64,000 bases of DNA, from the NCBI RefSeq assembly GCF_003337565.1, contig NZ_QPJL01000002.1, positions 124,001 through 188,000 of the forward strand, given 5' to 3'. This document shows positions 26,495-35,423 of the stretch, one piece after another. How positions within the stretch are numbered: the stretch's first letter is position 1; every line of letters starts with the position of its first letter. The translations under genes and the position numbers were made by a program. The notes below the pieces were generated by a model. It saw only the letters and a program-made list of their open reading frames with translations, was not told where the DNA came from and made no database searches. The stretch is from Paracoccus lutimaris (GTDB lineage: Bacteria; Pseudomonadota; Alphaproteobacteria; Rhodobacterales; Rhodobacteraceae).

Positions 26495-26549
26495 GACTTC
26501 CCCCTATGAAATACCGGGAGGCCGCGGCAGGCAGTTCCGAACAGCCATT

Positions 26550-26589
26550 GAATATCAATAGGGTATCACGGCGATCAAGACTTGTCTTG
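26550..26589 (-). promoter_or_regulatory. Candidate promoter region of the patatin gene
   Basis: On the minus strand TTGATC is followed after 16 bases by GATATT. Two dyads lie here: CAAGAC-TT-GTCTTG (26576-26589) and ATTGA-ATA-TCAAT. It is an AT-richer island 55-95 bases upstream of the start. Confidence 0.35.
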
Positions 26590-26631
26590 GCCGTTCTTGA
26601 GACCGGCGCGGGGCCGCTTTGCCCCGGCGTC

Positions 26632-27771
26632 CTAACCGGCGGCGCGAAGAATCTCGCAAAGCAGCGCCGGCGCGGGCGCAAAGGGATTTCCCTTCATCGA
26701 CGAGCTGGACAGCGAGGCCTCGGCCACCGCCTGATGCCGGTCCGGCTCCAACCCCTGCGCCACCAGCCCCGGCAGGCCACAGCCCCGCGCCCAATCAGCC
26801 AATGTCTGAGGGGCGTTAGCCGCGTCGCCACCCAGTTCCGCCGCGATCAGGGCGCAGACCTCGTGCAGGCGGGCGGGATCGGGTGCGTGGTCGCGGTTCA
26901 TGGCGATGACCGGCCCCAGCAGCACCCCGCAGATCGCGCCATGCGCCGCCGGCGTGACACCGCCGATGACGCCGGCCAGCCCATGCACCGCCCCCAGACC
27001 GCCATTCGCCAGCGCGATCCCGCCGCACAGGCTGGTCCAGGCCATGCGGTCGCGGGCTTCAGCATCCTCGGCCTGCATCAGCCGCAGCAGTGCCCGCAGC
27101 CCCGGCGCGATCACCGGCCGGACCAGCGCATCGGTAAAGGGCGTGGCTTTGGACGAGACATAGGGCTCGATCACCTGCGCCAGCGCATCCAGCCCCGAGG
27201 CCAGCGTCACCCCGCGCGGGCAATGATCGGTCAGCGCCGGATCGACGATGGCGATGCGCGGCAGCATGCGTTCATCGCGGATCGAGACCTTGCGGCCATG
27301 TTCGGGCAGGCCGATCACCGCATTGCGCGTGGCCTCGGCCCCGGTTCCGGCGGTGGTGGGCAGCGCGACGAATGGCAGGGGCGCGGCTTTCAGGGCCAGG
27401 CCCAGCCCGACGACCTCAAGATGGTCCATGATGCCGCCGGGCGCCGGAATCAGCGCCGCCAGCGCCTTGCCCATGTCCAGCGCCGCACCGCCCCCCAGCG
27501 CCACCACCCATTGCGCGTCGAAACCGCGCAGATCGGACAGCGCGCCCTCCAGCATCGGCAGGCTGGGTTCGGCCCCGCAGGCAACTGTGCGCAGCTCGGC
27601 CCCCGCAGCGCGCAGCGCCTCAAGCAGCCAGGCAGCACGGGCGGGATCGGCGCCATGGACCAGCACGCCCCGCGTCCCAAAGGCGCGGATCAGCGCGGGC
27701 GCCTTTTGCGCCTCGTTCCGGCCAAAGACGACGCGGCCCGGCAGGGCGAATTGAAACGGGGACAGGGTCAT
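26632..27771 (-). CDS. Iron-containing alcohol dehydrogenase family protein
   Basis: A 379-residue type III (iron-type) alcohol dehydrogenase. The NAD-binding part carries ALGGGAALDMGKALAAL and PLPFVALPTTAGTGAEAT. The metal region shows IVDPALT, SGLDALAQVIEPYVS and AVHGLAGVIGGVTPAAHGA, with Asp and three His positions retained. The family includes maleylacetate reductase, 1,3-propanediol and lactaldehyde dehydrogenases; the substrate is not determined. It is divergent from a DeoR-family regulator, which commonly controls sugar or polyol breakdown genes, so a polyol or sugar-derived alcohol or aldehyde is a fair guess. Confidence 0.9.
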   Translation of the reverse strand: MTLSPFQFALPGRVVFGRNEAQKAPALIRAFGTRGVLVHGADPARAAWLLEALRAAGAELRTVACGAEPSLPMLEGALSDLRGFDAQWVVALGGGAALDMGKALAALIPAPGGIMDHLEVVGLGLALKAAPLPFVALPTTAGTGAEATRNAVIGLPEHGRKVSIRDERMLPRIAIVDPALTDHCPRGVTLASGLDALAQVIEPYVSSKATPFTDALVRPVIAPGLRALLRLMQAEDAEARDRMAWTSLCGGIALANGGLGAVHGLAGVIGGVTPAAHGAICGVLLGPVIAMNRDHAPDPARLHEVCALIAAELGGDAANAPQTLADWARGCGLPGLVAQGLEPDRHQAVAEASLSSSSMKGNPFAPAPALLCEILRAAG

Positions 27772-27834
27772 CTTGGCTCCGGCGCGCTGGATGTGTCTAA
27801 AAGCTGCACCGGCGCGAAAACGCGGTCAAGCAGC

Positions 27835-27868
27835 TTTCGCTTAGCAGAAGTTTCTGATAAATGCGAAA
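27835..27868. promoter_or_regulatory. Imperfect inverted repeat in the ADH/DeoR divergent region
   Basis: TTTCGCTTA (27835-27843) and TAAATGCGAAA (ending 27868) form an inverted pair; DeoR-family proteins often bind TTTCG..CGAAA-like sites. The next 40 bases are AT-rich and probably hold the DeoR gene promoter. Confidence 0.35.
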
Positions 27869-27945
27869 ATATACGCGTGTACAAGGAACGCTTGCGCGCA
27901 GTTCCGAATCGCATAAATTAACCTTTACCCAGCAAGGAGCAACCC

Positions 27946-28719
27946 TTGGCCCTGAGCATCCGCCAGAACGAGATCCTTGAGCTTGCCCGCGCCGAAGGCC
28001 GGGTTCTGGTGGACAATCTGGCGCATCGTTTCGACGTCACCTTGCAGACCATCCGCCGCGATCTGGGCGAGATGGCCGAAGCGGGCCTTCTGGACCGCGT
28101 GCATGGCGGCGCGGTGCCGCGCGCCGGCACGGTCAATCTGGGATATGAGGCACGCCGGCGCATGAATGCCGAGGCCAAGGCCGCGATCGGTGCCGCCTGC
28201 GCGGCGATGATCCCCGACAATTGCAGCCTGATCCTGAACCTTGGCACCACGACCGAAGCCGTGGCGCAGGCGCTGATCCACCATTCCAACATCACCGTGG
28301 TCACCAACAACATCAACGTCGCCAATATCATGCTGGCCAATCCGGGCTGCGAGATCATGGTGGCGGGGGGCGCGCTGCGCCGCTCGGATGGCGGGCTGGT
28401 GGGCGAGCTGACGACGCAGTTCTTTGAACAGTTCAAGGTCGATTACGCGGTGATCGGCACCTCGGCGCTGGATCATGACGGCGACCTGCTGGATTTCGAT
28501 CTGGCCGAGGTGCGGGTCAGCCGCGCCATCCTGCGTCAGTCGCGCCACGCATTCCTTGTCACCGACCATTCCAAGCTGGACCGCCCGGCCCCGGCCCGCA
28601 TCGCCAGCCTGTCCGAGATCGACACCATCTTCATCGACCAGCCCCTGCCCGAGAATCTGGCGCAGCGCTGCGCCGAATGGGGCACGCAGGTGCAGGTCTG
28701 CCCCTCGAGTGCCGACTGA
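27946..28719 (+). CDS. DeoR/GlpR-family transcriptional regulator
   Basis: A 257-residue DeoR-type repressor: N-terminal helix-turn-helix at residues 5-58 (RQNEILELARAEGRVLVDNL, VTLQTIRRDLGEM) and a sugar-phosphate-binding DeoRC domain with the NLGTTTEAVAQAL and GGALRRSDGGLVG motifs. It resembles GlpR, which senses glycerol 3-phosphate. The start is TTG at 27946; it is chosen because AAGGAG sits six bases upstream and no ATG or GTG gives a complete HTH. It is divergent from the iron-type dehydrogenase and may control it. Confidence 0.9.
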   Translation: MALSIRQNEILELARAEGRVLVDNLAHRFDVTLQTIRRDLGEMAEAGLLDRVHGGAVPRAGTVNLGYEARRRMNAEAKAAIGAACAAMIPDNCSLILNLGTTTEAVAQALIHHSNITVVTNNINVANIMLANPGCEIMVAGGALRRSDGGLVGELTTQFFEQFKVDYAVIGTSALDHDGDLLDFDLAEVRVSRAILRQSRHAFLVTDHSKLDRPAPARIASLSEIDTIFIDQPLPENLAQRCAEWGTQVQVCPSSAD

Positions 28720-28889
28720 TCCGCCCGCGCGCCGTCAGCCCCGCCGCGACGGTGCCACCGGATGTCCCCCAGACCGATGACCGCAAAACTCCGCTGTCCC
28801 TTGGTCATGAAATGATCTTCCCGGGCAGCAGACAGGCAAGACGCTGAAACCGTCCGCTGGCGAAAGCTGACAAGCACGCGGCCAGAGGC

Positions 28890-29918
28890 TCAGTCCGGCG
28901 CTGGCCCGGTCGAGTTGCGGATGATCAGCTCATGGCGCCCGACGATCTGCAATTCACTCAGCGGGCTGCCATCCAGCAGCCCGTTCAGGCAATCGACCAG
29001 CGGCTCCCAGCTGTCGCGCAGCGGCGCCTTGGTCACGCTGAGCGCCGGGAAAAAGGCCGAGGCCCGCAGCTGCGGCAGGTGGTCGTCATGGGCAATGACC
29101 GAGACATCGCCGGGGATCGACAGGCCCAGCGCCTCGAGCGCGGAATAGACGCCCTTGGCCAGGCGCACGTCGCTGCAAACGACGGTGGTCGGGCGCAGGC
29201 CGTCGATGCGGAACATCTCGACAGTGGTGACCAGCCCGCGCGCCTCGGTCATCTCGCCATGGCGGACCAGCGCCGGGTCCACCTCCAGCCCCGCCTCGGC
29301 CAGCGCACGCTCATAGCCGCACATCCGGGCGGTGGCGAAGCCATGCCCCGGCGCGCCGTTGATAAAGGCGATGCGGCGATGGCCCAGCCCGATCAGGTGG
29401 CGGGTGATCTGGTAAAGGATGCCCTCATTGTCGATGTCGAAATAGGCGTGATCGGCATCGGGCCAGATGCGGCCATGGACGACAAAGGGAATGCCCTGTT
29501 CACGCAGGAAACTGGCGCGGGGATCGTTGTCGCGCGGGCTGAACAGCACGAAACCGTCCAGCATGCCGTTGCCGATCAGGCGCTGATAGACGTCGATGAT
29601 CGGCTCATTCGGGCCGGCCACATGCAGCACGAACTGCATGCCGCGCCCCGAAAACTGCGTCGAAAGCCCGGCGACACCCTCGATGAACAGGCCGTTCTGC
29701 GGCAGATCGACCGATTGCGACACCACCAGCGCCACCATGCCCGAGCGCCCGGTGACCAGCTTCCGCGCCGAGATATTGGCCTGATAATTCATCGACCGCG
29801 CGACGGCCTTGACCCGTTTGCGCGTCATCTCGTTCACGTCGGAATGGTCGTTCAGCGCCCGGCTGGTCTGCGTGATCGAAAGACCGGCCGCGCGCGCAAC
29901 ATCCTTCAGCGTGGCCAA
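28890..29918 (-). CDS. LacI-family transcriptional regulator
   Basis: A LacI-type repressor with an N-terminal helix-turn-helix (LATLKDVARAAGLSITQTSR), a hinge (MNYQANISARKLVTGRSG) and a periplasmic-binding-protein-like effector domain. The start chosen is TTG at 29918, giving 342 residues, because the HTH begins there as in the family and GGGGGAAG lies just upstream. A GTG at 29978 would add 20 unusual residues and has no ribosome binding site. No sugar transport or catabolic operon is adjacent, so the regulon is unknown; it is divergent from the FMN reductase gene. Confidence 0.88.
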   Translation of the reverse strand: MATLKDVARAAGLSITQTSRALNDHSDVNEMTRKRVKAVARSMNYQANISARKLVTGRSGMVALVVSQSVDLPQNGLFIEGVAGLSTQFSGRGMQFVLHVAGPNEPIIDVYQRLIGNGMLDGFVLFSPRDNDPRASFLREQGIPFVVHGRIWPDADHAYFDIDNEGILYQITRHLIGLGHRRIAFINGAPGHGFATARMCGYERALAEAGLEVDPALVRHGEMTEARGLVTTVEMFRIDGLRPTTVVCSDVRLAKGVYSALEALGLSIPGDVSVIAHDDHLPQLRASAFFPALSVTKAPLRDSWEPLVDCLNGLLDGSPLSELQIVGRHELIIRNSTGPAPD

Positions 29919-30086
29919 GCGTTCTTCCCCCGGAAAAGCGGCGGCCGATGCGGCCTTGCGAAAGTTTAGTGCAACCACCCGGCGCGGTCCATAGGTCCCG
30001 CCATCGCCCGTTCACAAGTGCCGCGCATGGCTGTAGGGTCGCAGCCCGAACACCCCCGAACACCCCTGTACAGACGGAGACCCCGC

Positions 30087-30635
30087 ATGACCACCATCCT
30101 CGGCCTTTCGGGCAGCCTGCGCCGGGCGTCCTTCAATTCCGGCCTTTTGCGCGCGGCATCCGAGCTGGCGCCCTCGGGCACCACGATCCTGCAGGGCGCG
30201 ATCCGCGAGGTGCCGCTTTATGATGCCGACCTCGAGGCCGCCCAAGGCATCCCGTCCGCCGTGCAGACCCTGCAGGCGCAGTTGCGCGATGCGGACGGGC
30301 TGCTGCTGGTGACGCCCGAATACAACAACGGCATTCCTGGGGTCTTCAAGAATGTCATCGACTGGATGTCGCGCGGCGAGGGTCTGGGCTTTTTCCGCGG
30401 CAAGCCGGTGGCGGTGCTGGGTGCCTCGCCGGGCGGATTTGGCACCGTGCTGGCACAGAACCACTGGCTGCCCGTCCTGCGCACGCTGGGGATGGCGCCG
30501 TGGTTTCAAGGCCGGATGCTGGTGTCGCGCGCGGGCGGGCTGTTCGACGATCAGGGCAACCTGACCGATGATCGCACCCGCGCCGCGCTGGCCGATTTCG
30601 TCACCGGATTCAGCGACGCGATCCGCGCCGGCTGA
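30087..30635 (+). CDS. NADPH-dependent FMN reductase family protein
   Basis: A 182-residue flavodoxin-fold reductase, similar to ArsH/ChrR/YieF-type quinone, azo or chromate reductases. The flavin phosphate loop is GLSGSLRRASFNSGLL at residues 6-21 and the flavin ring contact is TPEYNNGIPGVFKNVIDW at about 74-91. GGAG lies eight bases before the ATG at 30087. It probably acts in the cytosol against quinone or oxidative stress. It stands alone between a divergent LacI gene and a convergent GNAT gene (stops adjacent at 30635/30636). Confidence 0.9.
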   Translation: MTTILGLSGSLRRASFNSGLLRAASELAPSGTTILQGAIREVPLYDADLEAAQGIPSAVQTLQAQLRDADGLLLVTPEYNNGIPGVFKNVIDWMSRGEGLGFFRGKPVAVLGASPGGFGTVLAQNHWLPVLRTLGMAPWFQGRMLVSRAGGLFDDQGNLTDDRTRAALADFVTGFSDAIRAG

Positions 30636-30953
30636 TCAGGGATCCTCACCGGGCGCCGTGGTGAACAGCGGCGCCCATTCCGGGTGGCGGGCATATTGGC
30701 CGCGCACATAGGGACAGATCGGGATGATCCGAAAACCCGCGTTCCGCGCGTCCTCAAGCATGTAATCCAGAAGCGCCCGGGCCACGCCCTTGCCGCCCAT
30801 GCTTTCCGGGACGCCGGTATGGTCGGCGCTGATGACGCCCGGCCCGCGACGGGTAAAGGTAATCTCGCCCTCGCCCTCGATGCCATCGATGCGGGCAACA
30901 TAGCGGCCATTGCGGGGGCCAGTGTCTTCCTTGCTCAGCTGGATCTCACTCAT
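30636..30953 (-). CDS. Small GNAT-fold N-acetyltransferase
   Basis: A 105-residue protein of the short GNAT class. The core is visible in GEGEITFTRRGPGVISADHT, GVPESMGGKGVARALLDYM (acetyl-CoA pyrophosphate loop) and PICPYVRGQYARHPEWAPLF. The HPEWAPLF end is characteristic of this family, whose substrates are generally unknown. The ATG at 30953 has AAGGAG six bases upstream. It is convergent with the FMN reductase gene with no gap between the stop codons. Confidence 0.88.
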   Translation of the reverse strand: MSEIQLSKEDTGPRNGRYVARIDGIEGEGEITFTRRGPGVISADHTGVPESMGGKGVARALLDYMLEDARNAGFRIIPICPYVRGQYARHPEWAPLFTTAPGEDP

Positions 30954-31134
30954 CGGCTGCTCCTTGCGGCTGGTTTGATAAAGGATAGCCGCGATTCCCG
31001 CCCCGTCCAGAGCCCGCGCGTCTGCTCCGGCCGGACACGGCGTTCGCCCGCGCCGGACGCCTTGCGCGTTGCCCCGCAGGCCCGACGCGCCTAGGCTGAA
31101 ACAAAGCAAGCCACGAATAAGCAAGGAGACCGCC

Positions 31135-32067
31135 ATGAGCTGGAACCCCGCCCTGACCCCCGGCTGCCCCGACGAAATCGGCGTCGATGCCATCGAAACC
31201 CTGATCATTCCCCGCGCCCGCGACCTTGGCGGCTTTGAGGTCAAGCGCGCCCTGCCCGCGCCGAAACGCCAGATGGTCGGACCCTTCATCTTCTTCGATC
31301 AGGCGGGCCCGGCCGAGTTCCTGACCGGACAGGGGATCGACGTGCGCCCGCATCCCCATATCGGGCTGGGCACGGTCACCTATCTGTATCGCGGCGATTT
31401 CCACCATCGCGACAGCATCGGCACCGATCAGGTGATCCTGCCCGGCGCGGTGAACTGGATGGTCGCGGGCAAGGGCGTCACCCATTCCGAGCGCACCTCG
31501 GATCAGGGCCGCAAGGGGCCGCACAGCCTCTACGGCATCCAGACCTGGATCGCCCTGCCCGAAAACCGCGAGGACATGGCCCCGATCTTTGAGCATCACG
31601 GCAAGGAGACGCTGCCCGAACTGGCCGATGACGGCATCCAAGCCCGGCTGATCCTGGGCCATGCCTATGGCGAAAAAGCCCCGGCGACGCTTTATTCCGA
31701 GACGTTCTATCTGGACGTGACTCTGGCGCCCGGCGCGCGTTTCCCGCTGCCCGACGACCATGAGGATCGCGGGCTTTACATCACCGAGGGCTCGGTCAGC
31801 ATTGCCGGTCAGGAATTCGAGGCCGGGCGGATGATGGTGTTCCGCCCCGGCGATCCGATCACGGTGGCGGCGGGCGCGCAGGGCGCGCGGCTGATGGCCC
31901 TGGGGGGCGCGACGCTGAACGGGCCGCGCTATGTGTGGTGGAATTTCGTCGCCTCGTCGCGCGAGCGGATCGAGCACGCCAAGGAAGAATGGCGCGCGGC
32001 GAACTGGGGGGCGGGGCTGTTCGACCTGCCGCGCGACGACCGCGACGAGTTCATTCCGCTGCCCTGA
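31135..32067 (+). CDS. Pirin-family protein
   Basis: A 310-residue bicupin of the pirin family. The N-terminal cupin carries the iron-binding pattern DVRPHPHIGLGTVTYLYRGD with HHRDS and a later Glu (VTHSERTS), matching three His and one Glu. Bacterial pirins include quercetin dioxygenases (YhhW) and regulators of pyruvate metabolism; the exact role here is undetermined. A strong AAGGAG lies before the ATG at 31135. The gene has no obvious operon partner. Confidence 0.92.
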   Translation: MSWNPALTPGCPDEIGVDAIETLIIPRARDLGGFEVKRALPAPKRQMVGPFIFFDQAGPAEFLTGQGIDVRPHPHIGLGTVTYLYRGDFHHRDSIGTDQVILPGAVNWMVAGKGVTHSERTSDQGRKGPHSLYGIQTWIALPENREDMAPIFEHHGKETLPELADDGIQARLILGHAYGEKAPATLYSETFYLDVTLAPGARFPLPDDHEDRGLYITEGSVSIAGQEFEAGRMMVFRPGDPITVAAGAQGARLMALGGATLNGPRYVWWNFVASSRERIEHAKEEWRAANWGAGLFDLPRDDRDEFIPLP

Positions 32068-32177
32068 CAGCCGCCGCGCGGTGCTGCTCTGGCCGCCCGG
32101 ACAGGATGACGCAGCGTTATCCGCCGCACGACCGGCCCCGGGTCATTGCCCCGGTCCGGTCGCATCCCCACATCCTG

Positions 32178-32195
32178 ATGTATAGAACAATACAT
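32178..32195. promoter_or_regulatory. Dyad ATGTAT-N6-ATACAT upstream of the His-rich protein
   Basis: A perfect six-base inverted repeat around AGAACA, 28 bases before the start codon. It is the only AT-rich island in this gap. It is a candidate operator, possibly for a metal regulator given the downstream product. Confidence 0.4.
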
Positions 32196-32222
32196 CCCCA
32201 CACATACAATCAGGAGGCTGTT

Positions 32223-32546
32223 ATGAAAGGCAAATTCCTTGCCGGTCTGCTTGCGGCCAGCCTTGCGCTGACCAGTGCCGTTACCCCCGCCCTTGCCAAT
32301 CCCGTGCATCATGGCGGAGGTCATCACCCGCATTCCCAACACCATTCCCAGCACCATTCCCAGCATCGGGGCGGTCACGATCATCACCATGGCGGCGGCC
32401 ACGACCGCTTTGACCGCCACGACCACGGCTATCGCCATTTCCACCGTCACCATCACGACGACGACGATTTCGGCGATACGGCGGCCATCCTGCTGTTTGG
32501 TACCGCGCTTAACGCCGCGATCGAGCAGGGTACCACGAACAACTAG
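32223..32546 (+). CDS. Secreted histidine-rich protein, probable metal binder
   Basis: A 107-residue protein with a clear signal peptide (MKGKFLAGLLAASLALTSAV, cleavage after ALA). The mature part from NPVHHGGGHH to HHHDDDD is about one third histidine, with HHSQHHSQHH and HDHHHGGGHD runs, then an acidic stretch, then a short hydrophobic tail (TAAILLFGTALNAAIEQG). AGGAGG lies six bases before the ATG. No catalytic family is recognised. The composition suggests periplasmic binding or buffering of zinc, nickel or copper; this is inference. The gene is monocistronic, with its own dyad upstream and a terminator downstream. Confidence 0.85.
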   Translation: MKGKFLAGLLAASLALTSAVTPALANPVHHGGGHHPHSQHHSQHHSQHRGGHDHHHGGGHDRFDRHDHGYRHFHRHHHDDDDFGDTAAILLFGTALNAAIEQGTTNN

Positions 32547-32578
32547 CACCGCCGCAACAGCTGCGCGTGGTGAAATGC

Positions 32579-32607
32579 AAAAGCCCCGGCAAATGCCGGG
32601 GTTTTTG
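32579..32607 (+). terminator. Intrinsic terminator after the His-rich gene
   Basis: CCCCGGC-AAAT-GCCGGGG followed by five T, 37 bases after the stop codon. The flanking A and T runs allow it to work in both directions, ending the convergent gene as well. Confidence 0.9.
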
Positions 32608-32649
32608 CGTCGGCGGCGGGAAAAAGGGGACGGCTCGCCCCCTGTGGCA

Positions 32650-33237
32650 TCATTGGTCCGGCAGGCTGCACCCACAGGACAGCGTGAAGTTCCGTCCGTC
32701 GACGCTCATCCGGTTGCTGTTGACCGTTCCGCTTTGGCCGACCCATTTCAGCGACCGCGCCTTGGCCAGCAAAGCCTCAAGCGGATAGTCAGAGGCAAAG
32801 CCGGGCTCGACATGCTGGACGAAATATCTTGCGGGTCCGGGCGGAAAGGTCATCCCGTCAATGATATCGCCGTCTTTCAGGATCAGTTCATTGTACCAGC
32901 GCTCGGCATAGCGGGGCGTCAGGGCCTCCATATCCGCGCTGCTGCCACCAAGCCAGACCGCCCGTTTCTTTGCACAATCATAGTAGACGACAATGGTTTC
33001 GCCCTCGGTACAGGCAGGACCGGACGAGATGAACTGCCTGACGATATTCGGGGCGATCCGTGCGACATCGAAAAGCCCGACATCGGCGCCGTCCCCGCCG
33101 TTATAGGCAAAGGCGCAATTCTCGCCCCGAAAGGTCTGAACGGTCGGGGAACGCGGGCCGGACCTACAGGACAAGGCGGGAAAAGGCATCAGCCCCAGCA
33201 GCACAGGCAGGGTAAGCAAACGAACGGATCGATACAT
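32650..33237 (-). CDS. Secreted protein of unknown function
   Basis: A 195-residue protein with a signal peptide (MYRSVRLLTLPVLLGLMPFP, cleavage near ALS). The mature chain has six cysteines placed as likely disulfide partners (SCRSG, ENCAF, PACTEG, YYDCAK, and CGC near the C-terminus), consistent with a folded periplasmic or surface protein. I do not recognise a family. The last segment (GRNFTLSCGCSLPDQ) ends in a cysteine pair. It is convergent with the His-rich gene and lies downstream of the phosphatase gene on the same strand, 137 bases apart. Confidence 0.75.
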   Translation of the reverse strand: MYRSVRLLTLPVLLGLMPFPALSCRSGPRSPTVQTFRGENCAFAYNGGDGADVGLFDVARIAPNIVRQFISSGPACTEGETIVVYYDCAKKRAVWLGGSSADMEALTPRYAERWYNELILKDGDIIDGMTFPPGPARYFVQHVEPGFASDYPLEALLAKARSLKWVGQSGTVNSNRMSVDGRNFTLSCGCSLPDQ

Positions 33238-33330
33238 CCAAATTCACCGGAATACGAAACAATGACGCGGCAGTATCAACATGTTCGGCCGGGTTCCGGA
33301 CCTGACGCCGCCCGGGACGACGCGGGCAGG

Positions 33331-33354
33331 CACGCACGCACGCACGCACGCACG
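33331..33354. repeat. Simple sequence repeat, six copies of CACG
   Basis: Six perfect tandem CACG units lie in the 137-base gap between the phosphatase stop and the start of the secreted unknown, about 94 bases upstream of the latter. Tetranucleotide runs of this kind can slip during replication. Confidence 0.85.
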
Positions 33355-33374
33355 CCCCGGGCAAGCGTAAGCGA

Positions 33375-34217
33375 TTACTTCAGCACCGTCACCGCCGCCT
33401 CAAGCAGCTTCGCCCTTGCCTCGGGCGTGTCGGCAGGCTCGCTTTCGCCAAAGACCGCCGCCATCCAGTGGCCATCGGTCGGGTTCGGGAATAACACGAA
33501 GCGGCGGCCGAATTCGGCGCGGTCCTCCTCCATCGCGGCGATGCGGGCGGGGACGTCGCCCTTGATGTAATATTTGCGCTGAAAGTCGTTCAGGTTGTCG
33601 CCCAGATAGACCACGGGCGTGTATTTGGCGGCCAGTTCCTGCTGGCGCGGCTCTTTGTTGGAACTGTCGGTCAGCACGGTCAGGTGGTCCGGGTCGGCAT
33701 AGGGCAGACCCAGCGCCTTGAGGTTCCCCAGCGCGTAATCATAGGTGTTCGGCCCCTGATCGCGACTGGTGACGTAAAACACCTCGACGCCCTTTTCCTG
33801 GCAATATTCAAAGAATTCCTTGGCCCCGGGCGCGACGACCAGATCGTTTTGCGGCACCCATTCATCCCAGACCGGATCGTCGAAGAACGCATGCCCGCCC
33901 GAGATCAGCCGCGACCAATAGGGCAAGGGCAACAGCACGGTGTCGTCCATGTCGGTAAAAACGGCCAGCGGCTTGTCGCCGGGCTTTTGGGCGGCAAGCG
34001 CGGCGTCCACGCGGTCGCGGGCGATGTTATAGCCCTGATGATAAAGCGCACGATATTCGGCCGCCGTCTGCTTCCACGCCACCGCGTAAAGCAGGGCATT
34101 GGCGGCGGGGTCGGGCTTTTCCTCGGCCTGCGCGGGCAGGTTCGCAGCGCCCATCACCCCGGTCAGGGTCAGGGCCAAGGCGGCGCTGCGGCCGGGCATA
34201 AAGCGGTTCTTGAACAT
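33375..34217 (-). CDS. Secreted acid phosphatase / 5'-nucleotidase, e(P4) family
   Basis: A 280-residue HAD-superfamily phosphatase of the class C / lipoprotein e(P4) type. HAD motif I is VFTDMDDTVL; motif II lies in VFYVTSRDQG, and the motif IV acidic pair in VYLGDNLNDF. The signal peptide (MFKNRFMPGRSAALALTLTG, then PAQA) lacks a lipobox cysteine, so it is likely soluble in the periplasm. It should dephosphorylate nucleotides such as NMN or 5'-AMP for uptake. The start at 34217 is chosen for GGGAGG six bases upstream; the frame continues to 34247. Confidence 0.92.
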   Translation of the reverse strand: MFKNRFMPGRSAALALTLTGVMGAANLPAQAEEKPDPAANALLYAVAWKQTAAEYRALYHQGYNIARDRVDAALAAQKPGDKPLAVFTDMDDTVLLPLPYWSRLISGGHAFFDDPVWDEWVPQNDLVVAPGAKEFFEYCQEKGVEVFYVTSRDQGPNTYDYALGNLKALGLPYADPDHLTVLTDSSNKEPRQQELAAKYTPVVYLGDNLNDFQRKYYIKGDVPARIAAMEEDRAEFGRRFVLFPNPTDGHWMAAVFGESEPADTPEARAKLLEAAVTVLK

Positions 34218-34356
34218 ATCTTTCCTCCCTATCATGCTGATTTTCATGACCTTGCCCAGAATTTCCGCATTGGGAAAGCGAAATGCGCCGGCCGATGGCG
34301 CCCATGGAAAAGCCGCCGGGTGTGACCCCGGCGGCGTTTCGGTCTGGCGGTTTCTG

Positions 34357-35301
<945 letters not shown>

Positions 35302-35370
35302 GATGGGTGCTCCTTGTTCTGTTGCAGCCAATATCGGGCAGGCGGGCGGTTTTTACCACCGAAGGGGTTG

Positions 35371-35385
35371 CGAACCTTGTGTTCG
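35371..35385. promoter_or_regulatory. Dyad CGAAC-N5-GTTCG between dioxygenase and LysR genes
   Basis: A perfect inverted repeat, followed at 35392 by a further GCGAAC half-site. LysR-type regulators usually bind such T-N11-A dyads at divergent promoters. Confidence 0.45.
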
Positions 35386-35423
35386 GTATTTGCGAACGGC
35401 GCCGGGGCGGCTATGGTCGCGCC

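Noticed and set aside
23693..26509. 938-residue plus-strand frame opposite the patatin gene
   Set aside because: It mirrors the patatin gene almost exactly and shows only shadow composition. The minus frame has the catalytic GTSAGG and DGG motifs.
28720..28889. Possible small gene in the gap between the DeoR and LacI genes
   Set aside because: Reading frames here run into the DeoR coding region and have no ribosome binding site; nothing else was recognised.
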